A stretch of DNA of 39,187 bases. It comes from Deltaproteobacteria bacterium (GTDB lineage: Bacteria > Desulfobacterota > Desulfobulbia > Desulfobulbales > JAGXFP01). A program made the translations under genes and the position numbers. Below the pieces are notes generated by a model. It saw nothing but the letters and a program-made list of their open reading frames with translations. It did no database searches and was not told the origin of the DNA. The stretch is taken from positions 1 through 39,187 of the forward strand of contig JAGVGT010000070.1 in the NCBI GenBank assembly GCA_020056965.1, written 5' to 3'. Numbering within the stretch: position 1 is the stretch's first letter; each line of letters begins with the position of its first letter. Shown here piece after piece: positions 9,369 through 17,513 of this stretch.

Positions 9369-9431
9369 GGTTTTTGCTGGCCCTTTTACTGGTTGGTGAA
9401 CGCATCTATTTTAATGGAACGGAAGGTAACG

Positions 9432-9470
9432 CGTCATTGCGAGGAGCAAAGCGACGAAGCAATCTCCTGC
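9432..9470 (+). repeat. REP-like unit (CGTCATTGCGAG family), copy 2
   Basis: A single plus-oriented unit CGTCATTGCGAGGAGCAAAG..GAAGCAATCTC ends 28 bp from the stop codon of the GIY-YIG gene. ATTGC near one end can pair with GCAAT near the other, so each unit can form an imperfect hairpin. Confidence 0.88.
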
Positions 9471-9498
9471 ATACTAGCAACCAAGGAGATAGAAGCGA

Positions 9499-9786
9499 TC
9501 AAAGAGAATCGCTCAAATCCCGCCATTCCCTGTTCAACTTCTCAATCAACTCCAACTTCTTCTTGCGTGATCCTGCCTTAATCTGCTTTTCCCGGGTAAT
9601 TGCCGACTCCATGTCCTCTGCAACCTCATAGTAGACCAGGGTGTCGCAGTTGTATTTCGCAGTAAAACCTTTGGTATGTTTCGTCCGATGTTCAATAACT
9701 CTCTTCGGCAGATCACTGGTCACCCCGGTATAGAGCACCGTGTGATTCTGGTTGGTCAAGATATAGACACAGGGCTGTTTTGACAT
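9499..9786 (-). CDS. Small GIY-YIG family nuclease, flanked by REP-like repeats
   Basis: This 95-residue protein is a stand-alone GIY-YIG domain. VYILTNQ and VLYTGVTSDLPKRVIEHR carry the GIY-YIG equivalents (VYI..YTG) and the catalytic Arg of RVIEHR. YYEVAEDMESAITREKQIK contains the conserved Glu (in AITREKQIK) that binds the metal. The C-terminus KKKLELIEKLNREWRDL is the usual tail of the small URI-like group. The start ATG at 9786 was chosen because the frame further upstream runs into repeat DNA. GIY-YIG proteins cleave DNA in homing endonucleases and repair enzymes, but the role of these small versions is not settled. Repeat units lie 28 bp from its stop and 23 bp from its start, suggesting gene and repeats form one mobile or co-inherited unit. 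Confidence 0.9.
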   Translation of the reverse strand: MSKQPCVYILTNQNHTVLYTGVTSDLPKRVIEHRTKHTKGFTAKYNCDTLVYYEVAEDMESAITREKQIKAGSRKKKLELIEKLNREWRDLSDSL

Positions 9787-9809
9787 AATCTCTTGTATTC
9801 GAGAAGACT

Positions 9810-9925
9810 CGTCATTGCGAGAAGCGAAGCGACGAAGCAATCTCCTCGCAAGGGCAATCAGGTCGAACCTTTCCTTGGCTCGAAGAGATTGCCGCGTCGG
9901 GGTTGCGCTCCTCCTCGCAATGACG
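9810..9925. repeat. REP-like inverted pair (CGTCATTGCGAG family), copy 3
   Basis: The left unit (9810-9848) reads CGTCATTGCGAGAAGCGAAG..GAAGCAATCTCC. The right unit (9885-9925) is inverted and reads CGTCATTGCGAGGAGGAGCG..GGCAATCTC on the minus strand. Together they form a 116-bp composite palindrome bounded by CGTC and GACG, just upstream of the GIY-YIG gene. This REPIN-like geometry (two REP units facing each other) is the same as at 12119-12270. Confidence 0.88.
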
Positions 9926-9953
9926 TGCCTGTTACAATCGTTGTGGAATGCTG

Positions 9954-10955
9954 TCACCCCACCAACACCGCCAACTCCCGGTACAGCTGCTCTTCCCGAT
10001 CCGCGCAATCCCTTAAGATCCCAGCCATGGCCGGGAAGGAATCCTCGGCCCCGGCCCGCCCCTTGCAATTTCGGGCGGCCCGCACTGCAAACTCGCGCCA
10101 GCAGTCGCCGATCCCGGTCATCCGCTGGGATAGTTCCAGATAACGGTCGTCGCCAAGGATGCCCGCCGCCTCCTGCAGGAAGGCCGCATAGATGAAGCGG
10201 AAACCGGCGCCGCCGGTGCCGATCTCTTCCTGCATGCGGATCATCTGGCCCAGGTAGAGCAGCGATTTTTCCGGCCCAAACTTCTCCGGCCAGTGTTCCA
10301 GTCGTTTGGCGAGATAACGGATACCGGAGACCCCGATGATCGGCAGGGGGTATTTGAGCATGGCCCGGGTGACGCCGTGGATGCCGCTTTTGACCGCCCT
10401 GGCCAGGTCAATTTCGCTCGGCACCTCGGCCAGATGGTACATCCGCCCCTTGGGAGCCAGGGTGCCTTTGGTGTAGCGGGCCTTGACCAGATCGGCGCTG
10501 GCGCAGACCACCACCTCCGGAAATACCGGGTCGCTGATCAGGTAGTTGTCGTCTTCCTTGCCGTAGACCACCAGGTTGTGCATGTTGAAGTGAAAACGGT
10601 AGGCCTCCGGGAAATAGGGCAGCCACCAGGCCCCGGTCTGCAAGCCCACCGGGATGCCTTTGGCCAGGGTATCGTCCAGGGCCCGCATCGATTCGGCCGG
10701 GTTGCGGAAGGAGCGGCTGACCGTCTTGATTCCCAGTTCCTTGGTCACCCTTTTGAAGATGGCGCCGGTGATCACCCGGAAGGTGGCCAGCGGCAGGTTG
10801 TTCAGCCGCATGAAGGGGATGTAGCCGTAGAAGAGCCCGGCCCCGATCCCGAAGGCCAGCGCCTCGCTCATCTGATGGCCGTGGTGGGTGACCAGACCGG
10901 CGGTGACGCCGTTTTCGCAGTGGGCCGACTGGCGGTGGGCGTAGTCAATCTGCAT
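9954..10955 (-). CDS. BtrH-like (BtrH_N / DUF4872) protein
   Basis: The 333-residue protein opens HRQSAHCENGVTAGLVTHHG and continues SEALAFGIGAGLFYGYIPF. This matches the BtrH N-terminal domain, a papain-like fold whose HC cysteine is the expected nucleophile. The second half (AKRLEHWPEKFGPEK, EEIGTGGAGFRFIYAAFLQEAA) matches DUF4872. In butirosin biosynthesis BtrH transfers an acyl group from an acyl-carrier protein to an aminoglycoside. Members in other genomes have no known substrate. I chose the ATG at 10955 because the homologous region begins there. It overlaps the end of the upstream gene by 11 bp, so the two are co-translated. No acyl carrier protein or polyketide-type gene is in the window. 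Confidence 0.8.
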   Translation of the reverse strand: MQIDYAHRQSAHCENGVTAGLVTHHGHQMSEALAFGIGAGLFYGYIPFMRLNNLPLATFRVITGAIFKRVTKELGIKTVSRSFRNPAESMRALDDTLAKGIPVGLQTGAWWLPYFPEAYRFHFNMHNLVVYGKEDDNYLISDPVFPEVVVCASADLVKARYTKGTLAPKGRMYHLAEVPSEIDLARAVKSGIHGVTRAMLKYPLPIIGVSGIRYLAKRLEHWPEKFGPEKSLLYLGQMIRMQEEIGTGGAGFRFIYAAFLQEAAGILGDDRYLELSQRMTGIGDCWREFAVRAARNCKGRAGAEDSFPAMAGILRDCADREEQLYRELAVLVG

Positions 10956-11451
10956 GGTTGTTCCTGTCCCGGCCGGGAATCTGCATTTCACCGACCAGAG
11001 AGATGTCCTGAAGTTGCGCGATGGTGGTGCGGAGCATGGCAGCGTAATTCGCCAATTGCGGCGCGGTCAAACGATTAAACCACCAGGGGCGCAGGTGCAG
11101 CCAGACCCGCCAGCGCGGCAGCCCCATGTACTGGGCCAGCAGCGCTGTGTCCATCTGGTTGCGTGCCATGTGGAAGGCCAGGGGCGAAACCCGGCCGGCC
11201 AGGACCGCTTGCCGGGCCGTGGCGACCTGGGCGGCGACCACTTCCCAGGCCTGGTAGTTGGAGATATTCTTGGGCTCCCAGCCGGCGCTGGGCACCAGCT
11301 TATAGTGGCCCGCTGCGTCCACCGCGTAGGTGACTTCCTTGAGGCCTTCGGCGATACCCTGATCCTGGGGAACTTCGTCTTCGCGCATCTCGTTCTGCCG
11401 GGAGGTCGTAAGGCGGCCTCCCCGTTGGGGGTTGAAGGAGTTTAAGTTCAT
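10945..11451 (-). CDS. Uncharacterised protein coupled to the BtrH-like gene
   Basis: About 168 residues, not recognised. No signal peptide or confident membrane segment is seen. There is a Trp-rich stretch (PRWRVWLHLRPWWFNRLTAP) followed by a predicted helix LANYAAMLRTTIAQLQ. The region before it (NYQAWEVVAAQVATARQAVL and FHMARNQMDTALLAQYMGLP) looks like a helical DNA-binding or adaptor fold, but I cannot name a family. The start is uncertain: ATG at 11451 is used, while TTG at 11463 and ATG at 11388 are alternatives. Its 11-bp overlap with the BtrH-like gene suggests a joint function. Confidence 0.65.
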   Translation of the reverse strand: MNLNSFNPQRGGRLTTSRQNEMREDEVPQDQGIAEGLKEVTYAVDAAGHYKLVPSAGWEPKNISNYQAWEVVAAQVATARQAVLAGRVSPLAFHMARNQMDTALLAQYMGLPRWRVWLHLRPWWFNRLTAPQLANYAAMLRTTIAQLQDISLVGEMQIPGRDRNNHAD

Positions 11452-11580
11452 CAATATATTCAATCTCCGGCTAAATTACCATGCTGATTTGCGGGTGCGC
11501 GGCCGGGTTGCATTTCCCGGCGGCGGGTGCTATCTTCTCGCTTTCCCATAACTATCAACCAAACATTTTAGGAGCACACT

Positions 11581-12108
<528 letters not shown>

Positions 12109-12118
12109 AAGGGGAACC

Positions 12119-12270
12119 CGTCATTGCGTGGGGAATGCAGTGATCGCGGCAGATAAGCGAAGACTTCGAACTCCGCGCAAAGGCACCCAGGGCATGATCT
12201 TTCCGGGCCAGCCCACGAGATTGCTTCGTCGCGAAGTTTATGCCCTTTATGGGTACTCCTCGCAATGACG
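12119..12270. repeat. REP-like inverted pair (CGTCATTGCGAG family), copy 4, divergent
   Basis: The left unit CGTCATTGCGTGGGGAATGC (from 12119) is degenerate. The right unit (12214-12270, inverted) reads CGTCATTGCGAGGAG then about 20 extra bases, then GCGACGAAGCAATCTCGTG on the minus strand. The insertion lies between the two conserved blocks. Both outer ends keep CGTC/GACG. Confidence 0.75.
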
Positions 12271-12302
12271 TTTGCCCACCCTCTTTTGGTAGTGTTACAA
12301 CT

Positions 12303-14078
12303 TCAGCGGCCACCCTTCGGGAGTGGCCGTTTTTTTTGGGGGACGCGGGGCGGGCCGCCCTTCTGGTGCAAGGTGATCCCTTCCAGGACCTGGCGCTGGG
12401 CCTGGCGCTGGCTGTGGCTTTTGGCGACGAAGATGGGGCGGCCGCTGTCCCGGTCGAGGCCGGTCACGTACATGGCAGTGGAGATGGTGCCGGGGGTGGG
12501 GGTGAAGTCCTGGAACTGCCGGACCTCCAGCCCTTCGCGCCGGGCGGTGGCGGCGAGATTCCGCATCGCCGCTTCAGTGCAGCCGGGATGCGAGGCGATG
12601 AAGTAGGGAGTGAAACGCAGCTTGGTGGTGCCGGCGGCGGCCAGCTTGCGGCAGAGGGCCAGGAATTCGGGGAGCAGTCGGCTGCCCGGCTTGTGCATCA
12701 GGCGCAGCACCTCTGGGTCGGTGTGTTCCGGGGCGATCTTCATGGCGCCGGGCAGATGGCGGGCCAGCAGTTCGGCCAGCAGGCGCGGGGTCTGCAGCAG
12801 TAGTTCCATGCGCAGACCCGAGGAGACGTGGAGGTTCTTCACCCCGGGCACCGCCTGGCAGGCCCGCAGCAGCTGGATAAACTTCTCCTCGTCGATGGTC
12901 AGATTTTTGCACAGCTCCGGCGCAAAGCAGTCGCGCTTTAAGCAGTTTTTCAAGCGACAGCCGGTGCCGTAGAGGTTGGCGGTGGGGCCGCCCAGGTCGC
13001 TGACCGTGCCCCGGAAGTGGGCATGACGGGTGAGTTCGGTCAGCTCCCGCACCAGCGATTCCGGGCTGCGGTCCACCGTCACCACCCCCTGGTGGCGGGT
13101 GATGGCGCAGAAGGAGCAGTTGCCGGAGCAGCCCCGGACGATGGTCAGCGAATGGCGGATCATCTCCCAGGCCGGCACCCTTGGCGCCCCCTGGTGCGGC
13201 TCGCGGCGGAAGGGCAGTTCGTAGAGGCGGTCCAGTTCTCCGGTGGTCAGCGGCTCGGCCGGCCGGTTCTGCCAGACCCACAAGGCCTGTTGGCGCTGGC
13301 TCAACGGTTGCGCGGCCTGCGCCCGGGCCTGGCGGTCGATGGTCAGCTCGGCCGCCAGGAAACGGGCGGGCTCGTGCCCGATCTCCTGCCAGTCCGGCAG
13401 GTGCAGCGAGGGGGAGGCCAACTCCCGGGCCTGGAAAGCGCTTTCGGTAAGACGTTCGCAGGTGCCGGCAATTCCGCTCAGCGTTTCGCCGCGCGCCAGC
13501 CGTTGCGCCGCCTCCAGCACCGCCCGCTCGCCCATCCCGTAGACCAGCAGATCGGCCTTGGCGTCGGTCAGCACCGAACCGCGCAACCGGTTCTGCTGGT
13601 AGTCGAAGTGGATGAAGCGGCGCAGCGAGGCCTCCAGGCCGCCCAGGATGATGACCGCATCAGGAAAGGCTTGGCGGGCCAAAGCCGCATAACGGATGAC
13701 CGCCCGGTCGGGGCGGCGGCGCTGGCTCTTCGCGCGGATTTCGCCGAAATAGGGGTTGCCGGCCGGTGAGTAGTTGTCCACATCGCGGACTTTGGCATTG
13801 CCTGTGTAGTTGGCGACGATCGAGTCGAGATTGCCGCCGGTGATTCCGAAGAAGAGGCGGGGGGCGCCGAAGCGCAAAAAGTCCTGCTGGTCGTCGTGGC
13901 GGGGCTGGGCCAGGATCGCCACCCGGTAACCGTGCGCCTCCAGCCAGCGCCCGATCAGGCTGACCCCGAAGGCGGGGTGGTCGAGATAGGCGTCGCCGGT
14001 GACCAGGACGATGTCCGGCCGCTCCCAGCCGCGGGCGCGCATCTCTTCAGCAGTAGTGGGGAGAAAGTCCTGTGGCAT
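12303..14078 (-). CDS. ygiQ: YgiQ-family radical SAM protein
   Basis: The 591-residue protein belongs to the UPF0313/YgiQ family. The N-terminal part has a B12-binding-like fold (DIVLVTGDAYLDHPAFG, VIILGGLEASLRRFIHFDYQ, LLVYGMGERAV). The radical SAM cluster CSGNCSFC is at Cys 317, 321 and 324. Conserved later motifs include SDLGGPTANLYG, CRLKNCLKRDCF, NLHVSSGLRMEL, KIAPEHTDPEVLRLMHKPG and FTPTPGTISTAMYVTGLD. The biochemical reaction is unknown. ATG at 14078 is used because family homology begins just after it (the frame is open to 14150). Its last 11 codons coincide with a strong hairpin that can act as a plus-strand terminator for ppiB. Confidence 0.94.
   Translation of the reverse strand: MPQDFLPTTAEEMRARGWERPDIVLVTGDAYLDHPAFGVSLIGRWLEAHGYRVAILAQPRHDDQQDFLRFGAPRLFFGITGGNLDSIVANYTGNAKVRDVDNYSPAGNPYFGEIRAKSQRRRPDRAVIRYAALARQAFPDAVIILGGLEASLRRFIHFDYQQNRLRGSVLTDAKADLLVYGMGERAVLEAAQRLARGETLSGIAGTCERLTESAFQARELASPSLHLPDWQEIGHEPARFLAAELTIDRQARAQAAQPLSQRQQALWVWQNRPAEPLTTGELDRLYELPFRREPHQGAPRVPAWEMIRHSLTIVRGCSGNCSFCAITRHQGVVTVDRSPESLVRELTELTRHAHFRGTVSDLGGPTANLYGTGCRLKNCLKRDCFAPELCKNLTIDEEKFIQLLRACQAVPGVKNLHVSSGLRMELLLQTPRLLAELLARHLPGAMKIAPEHTDPEVLRLMHKPGSRLLPEFLALCRKLAAAGTTKLRFTPYFIASHPGCTEAAMRNLAATARREGLEVRQFQDFTPTPGTISTAMYVTGLDRDSGRPIFVAKSHSQRQAQRQVLEGITLHQKGGPPRVPQKKRPLPKGGR
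12307..12337 (+). terminator. Intrinsic terminator (plus strand) inside the 3' end of ygiQ
   Basis: CGGCCAC (12307-12313) pairs with GTGGCCG (12323-12329) around a CC-TTCG-GG inner loop, followed by eight Ts (12330-12337). It would end transcripts from ppiB. Read on the minus strand the same bases encode the Lys/Arg/Gly-rich C-terminus of YgiQ. Confidence 0.75.
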
Positions 14079-14188
14079 AAAGGGCTGGCGGCCTCGGGGC
14101 AGAGATGGTTTTTTGGGGTGCTTTTCCGGACGCAGGATAGCATAATGCACCCGGAAAAGCCATGAGCCACTGAGCCAGGGAGGTTGGC

Positions 14189-14512
14189 ATGCTGCGCCCG
14201 ATCATCCATATTGTTCTGCATTTTGCCGCCCCGGGCCTGGTGGCCGGTCTGTTCTTCCGGCCCCGCTGGCGCCGGGCCTGGCTGCTGATGCTGGCCACCA
14301 TGCTGATCGACCTGGACCACCTGCTGGCGGTGCCGGTCTTCGACCCGAACCGCTGTAGTCTGGGTTTTCATCCCCTGCACGGCTGGGTGGCGGCGCTTGG
14401 CTATCTGGCCCTGACGATCTGGCCAGCCGGACGGGTGGTGGGGGCGGGGCTACTGCTGCACTTGGGGCTGGATGGCTTGGATTGTCTGCTGATGCGGGGG
14501 CTGGGGTGGTGA
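14189..14512 (+). CDS. Small integral membrane protein (DUF6122-like)
   Basis: This 107-residue protein has three to four hydrophobic segments and the conserved polar residues HIVLHFAAPGL, LATMLIDLDHLLAVPVFDPN, CSLGFHPLHGW and LLLHLGLDGLDC. I recognise this pattern from DUF6122-type proteins. Conserved His and Asp residues inside or next to membrane helices resemble the metal-binding pattern of YdjM-like membrane hydrolases, but no activity is established. A good ribosome site (GGGAGG, seven bases before the ATG) fixes the start. It diverges from ygiQ and converges on the GGDEF gene, with a GC-rich hairpin between them. Confidence 0.8.
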   Translation: MLRPIIHIVLHFAAPGLVAGLFFRPRWRRAWLLMLATMLIDLDHLLAVPVFDPNRCSLGFHPLHGWVAALGYLALTIWPAGRVVGAGLLLHLGLDGLDCLLMRGLGW

Positions 14513-14533
14513 ATCGGGTCAGGCGGCTGAGGT

Positions 14534-14566
14534 GGGGCGCGCGGCCGGGGTGGCAAGGCGCGCCCC
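14534..14566. terminator. GC-rich hairpin between convergent genes
   Basis: GGGGCGCGC (14534-14542) pairs perfectly with GCGCGCCCC (14558-14566). No T-tract follows on either strand, so this is a strong hairpin that may aid termination of the two convergent genes rather than a textbook terminator. Confidence 0.45.
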
Positions 14567-14580
14567 GCCGCTAGGGCAAG

Positions 14581-15606
14581 CTATTCCAGATTCGACTTGC
14601 CGGGCTGGGCGGGTTTGGCTTCATGGCGGTAGTTGTCGATGCCCAGGGCCTTTTTCTTTTTCTTGTCCTCGTACATCAAGAGGTCGGCCTGGGACATCAG
14701 TTCGTCGATGGTGGTCTGTTCCAGGTGGTTGTAACGGACGGTGCCGATGGACAGCAGGATCTGATACTTGCGGTGGGCTCGATCGTTGGCCTTGGCGATC
14801 TCCGTGGCCAGGCGTTCCAGGACGACCACCTCGCCGTTACGTTCCCGGGGTTCGCTCATCATGACGATGAACTCGTCGCCGCCGACCCGGCCGATCAGGT
14901 CGGCCTGCCGGAAGGTGTTCTTGAGGATCACCGCCGTTTCGACCAGGGCGTTGTCGCCGACCGGATGGCCGTGGGTATCGTTGATCCACTTCATGTTGTC
15001 GAAATCGGCGTAGAGCAGGAAGACGTCCTTGCCGCAACGCTGGGCCATTTTCAGGTGCTTGTCGGCCAGGGTCATGAAGCCCCGGCGGTTGAAGAGCCCG
15101 GTCAGTTCGTCGGAAATCGACATGTGGTGCAGCTGCGCCTCGTAGTTCTTGCGCTCGGTGATGTCGTGGATGAAGAGGGTCAGTTCCGGGCGGTCGCCGA
15201 CCCGGGTCAGGGTCACGGCCAGTTCAACCGGGACCTCGAATTCGTCACGGTAGAGGATGGTGGTCTCGATGCGCTTGCCGAAGTTGTCGCCGCGTTTCCC
15301 CTGCAGCACTTCCTGGAGGGCGGTCTGGTGTAACTCCCGGATCCGGGCGGGCATGATCAGCGAAATCGGCTTGCCGAGCATCTCGTTTTTGCTCCAGCCG
15401 CACAGCAATTCGGCCTGGCCCGGCCACTCGATGACCTGGCCCCGGTCGTTGACCACGATGATGGCGTGGATGGCCGATTCCAGAATGGCCTGCAGGCGGG
15501 TGTGGTCGGCCTTGAGAAGATTGTTCTCCTGACGGGAGCGGAGGAGTTCCTCCTCAAGTTCGCCCACCCTCAGTCCGAGTTCTTCGTATGTTGGATTCCC
15601 GGCCAT
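14581..15606 (-). CDS. PAS domain-containing diguanylate cyclase
   Basis: The 341-residue protein has an N-terminal coiled coil (about 5-40; EELGLRVGELEEELL), one PAS domain (about 37-155; AIIVVNDRGQVIEW to LFIHDITERK) and a GGDEF domain (about 160-325). The catalytic motif GGDEF is intact at 242-246. The inhibitory I-site RQAD is intact at 233-236, five residues before GGDEF as required. The enzyme should make c-di-GMP from GTP with product inhibition. No transmembrane segment is present, so it senses a cytoplasmic signal through PAS. Together with the HD-GYP regulator, the window encodes both synthesis and breakdown of c-di-GMP. Confidence 0.95.
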   Translation of the reverse strand: MAGNPTYEELGLRVGELEEELLRSRQENNLLKADHTRLQAILESAIHAIIVVNDRGQVIEWPGQAELLCGWSKNEMLGKPISLIMPARIRELHQTALQEVLQGKRGDNFGKRIETTILYRDEFEVPVELAVTLTRVGDRPELTLFIHDITERKNYEAQLHHMSISDELTGLFNRRGFMTLADKHLKMAQRCGKDVFLLYADFDNMKWINDTHGHPVGDNALVETAVILKNTFRQADLIGRVGGDEFIVMMSEPRERNGEVVVLERLATEIAKANDRAHRKYQILLSIGTVRYNHLEQTTIDELMSQADLLMYEDKKKKKALGIDNYRHEAKPAQPGKSNLE

Positions 15607-15922
15607 GCCGCTGTTTCCCTCTAGTTTGTCAGGTCTGCTGATAATAAAGGGCCGCTTGAAATAGTCAAGGGTTATCTTTGCGATGAAAAACGGGCAGATA
15701 GCGCTTTCAAGGTGCCACGCCGGGCCAGTCCTGAAAAAGCGGCAGTTGTAAAACTAAATTGTCACGAAAAACGGAGATCTGGGCCTGTAAAACTGTTCGG
15801 CGTCGCCGACCGGAGTTAGTTCGGGAGCAGTTGAAATAACTGGCGCAACTTCGGCCCTGCTCGGGCGCCTCAAAATGTCACCGGGGCTGTTCAGAAGGAA
15901 CCGGTTGTCGGCTGGCTGCGGA
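15607..15922. other. Intergenic stretch, nothing recognised
   Basis: This 316-base region lies between the GGDEF gene and the activase gene, both on the minus strand. I found no gene, clear terminator or repeat in it. Confidence 0.5.
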
Positions 15923-16570
15923 TTAGCGGTCGCTGGTATGGCGGAGTCCGGTCAGGAGCACGAAGCGGCCCAGGGGCTCCACCTGGCAGGGGAAGCTCTT
16001 GACGAAAAGGGGATTGTCGCAGAGCCCGCCGGAGAGGTAGAGTTTTTCCGGCGAACCCGCGAAGCGGTGGGCATTGACGGCGATGCCCTTGACAAAGCGG
16101 GCCACCGCCTCGGCCTCGCCGGCCCCGGAGGTGATGGCGTCGAAAATGTCGCTGATTCCCAGGACCCCGCAGGTGACCGAAAAGGTTTTTTCCGGCACAG
16201 CCAGGCGGCTGAAATCCAGGTTGTAATAGCGTTCCAGGAGTTCGATGGTGAAGCCCATCGAGGCGCCGCATTCGGCGTTCCAGCCCATGTCCAGGAGCTT
16301 GCCGTCCTGGTAGCGGATATATTTGATATCGCGGCTGCCGCAGTCGAGGACCAGATAACTCGGCTCGGCGATCAAGGCTGCGGCGCCTCGGGCCAGGGCG
16401 ACCAGCTCGTTGACGTAGCGACCGCTGAAGCGCTTGCCGTTGTGGCCGGTGGCCAGGTCTACCCGCAGGTCCCTGGATAACTCCTTGGTCGGCAGGATGC
16501 GGGGCTGCGGATCGGGTTCAGCCAGATCGAGAAATTTAGAGTAGGAGGTGCCGAAGTCCGCCAGGATCAC
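15923..16570 (-). CDS. Small acyl-CoA-dehydratase-type activase (BadF/BadG/BcrA/BcrD ATPase family)
   Basis: This is a 215-residue ASKHA-fold ATPase. The phosphate-1 loop is DFGTSYSK (5-12) and the phosphate-2 loop is DCGSRDIK (76-83). WNAECGASMG has a Cys at 101 and SVTCGVLGIS a Cys at 134; these match the two cysteines through which activase dimers hold one [4Fe-4S] cluster. LYLSGGLCDNPLF is the adenosine motif. Such activases inject electrons into 2-hydroxyacyl-CoA dehydratases or benzoyl-CoA reductases at the cost of ATP. At 215 residues it is shorter than usual (about 260). The GTG start at 16570 forms a GTGA overlap with the stop of the upstream dehydratase-like gene, so the two are translationally coupled. 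Confidence 0.85.
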   Translation of the reverse strand: MILADFGTSYSKFLDLAEPDPQPRILPTKELSRDLRVDLATGHNGKRFSGRYVNELVALARGAAALIAEPSYLVLDCGSRDIKYIRYQDGKLLDMGWNAECGASMGFTIELLERYYNLDFSRLAVPEKTFSVTCGVLGISDIFDAITSGAGEAEAVARFVKGIAVNAHRFAGSPEKLYLSGGLCDNPLFVKSFPCQVEPLGRFVLLTGLRHTSDR

Positions 16571-17364
16571 GGGGCCACCCCCGAGAGTTCGAGAAAGGCC
16601 TGGACCTTGGCCTTGGCGCTGCTGGTGGTGTGCAGATCGATGTCGAGACAGAGGGCGTGGGGATGCTGCCTGGCCAGATGGCGGGCCAGAGCGGTCTTGG
16701 CGCAAAAGGATTGGGCGAAGAAGACCATGGGGACGGCGGGGTTGATCTGCATCTCCAGGTCCAGGTCGGTCGGGGTCTTGTTTTCCAGGCAGCGGGTCCA
16801 GCCGTAGACATGGGTGGTGGCCGGGAAGGGGGCGAGGATCGAAAAGTCCCGGGGCGGCACCCCCCAGAAGCCGGCGGTGGGGTGGCAGGGAGCGGGAGGT
16901 GCTGCCGGTGGCCGGGCGATTTTGACCCCCTCGGTGATGGCCTGGAATTTTTCAATCAAATCCAGCTCAGCCCGGCAGTATGGGTATCCGCAGGACTCCC
17001 GGTCCAGGTTGACCGTGGTCAGCACCGGGATGGTCAGCTGTTCTTTGAGGATGGTCGCCACGTAACGGGCGCTGTCGCATTTGCCCGGGCCGGTGTCGAT
17101 GACGATCGCCTCCAGGTCAAGGTGCAGGGCGTTCAGCACCACGGTGCGCAGGATGGCGCAGTACACCCGGGGCAGGATGGTCACGGTGGCCTCGATGTCT
17201 TCCCGGACCAGCATGGCGTCGAGATCAAGGATCTCGATGGCGCGGCTATTCAGCTCGGCGATCACCGCCCGCGGCGGCTGGCCGACGATGCCCACCCGCC
17301 GGGGCCGCCGCTGGTCGAGGAGGCGGCGGGTCTCTTCGAGATCAAGGTTGTGGTCCCAGGCCAT
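16567..17364 (-). CDS. Divergent 2-hydroxyacyl-CoA-dehydratase-like protein, partner of the activase
   Basis: This 265-residue protein has no certain family. Its C-terminal part (MVFFAQSFCAKTALARHLA, then LCLDIDLHTTSSAKAKVQAF) resembles the ending of the HgdB/BcrC/BadD-type dehydratase subunit, where a Cys-containing strand is followed by P-x-L-x-(L/I)-(E/D)-x-D and an R/K-x-x-A-F helix. PGKCDSARYVATIL and SCGYPYC supply further cysteines that could bind a cluster. It is much smaller than normal subunits (about 370-430). The start ATG at 17364 is preferred because GGAG lies six bases before it; the GTG at 17376 falls inside the flanking palindrome. The function is inferred mainly from its 4-bp overlap with the activase gene. 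Confidence 0.5.
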   Translation of the reverse strand: MAWDHNLDLEETRRLLDQRRPRRVGIVGQPPRAVIAELNSRAIEILDLDAMLVREDIEATVTILPRVYCAILRTVVLNALHLDLEAIVIDTGPGKCDSARYVATILKEQLTIPVLTTVNLDRESCGYPYCRAELDLIEKFQAITEGVKIARPPAAPPAPCHPTAGFWGVPPRDFSILAPFPATTHVYGWTRCLENKTPTDLDLEMQINPAVPMVFFAQSFCAKTALARHLARQHPHALCLDIDLHTTSSAKAKVQAFLELSGVAP

Positions 17365-17372
17365 CTTCAGCT

Positions 17373-17511
17373 CCACTTGGTCACCTTCAAAAGAATCCAG
17401 GAGTCAGAATTCAGGAGAAAAGGGCAACTTTCTACCCATTGGGTAACTCCATGCATTCTGTGTCCTGAATTCTGCATTCTGTATTCTGTATTCCCGAATC
17501 TGACCAAGTGG
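17373..17511. repeat. Nested palindrome with CAGAATTCAGGA blocks
   Basis: The outer arms CCACTTGGTCA (17373-17383) and TGACCAAGTGG (17501-17511) are exact inverted repeats. Inside, both arms contain CAGAATTCAGGA when read in the same sense, and the centre is TACCCATTGGGTA (17433-17445). The right arm also carries short near-tandem CAGAAT repeats. It fills the whole gap between lptG and the dehydratase-like gene and looks like an inserted repeat element. Confidence 0.7.
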
Positions 17512-17513
17512 AA

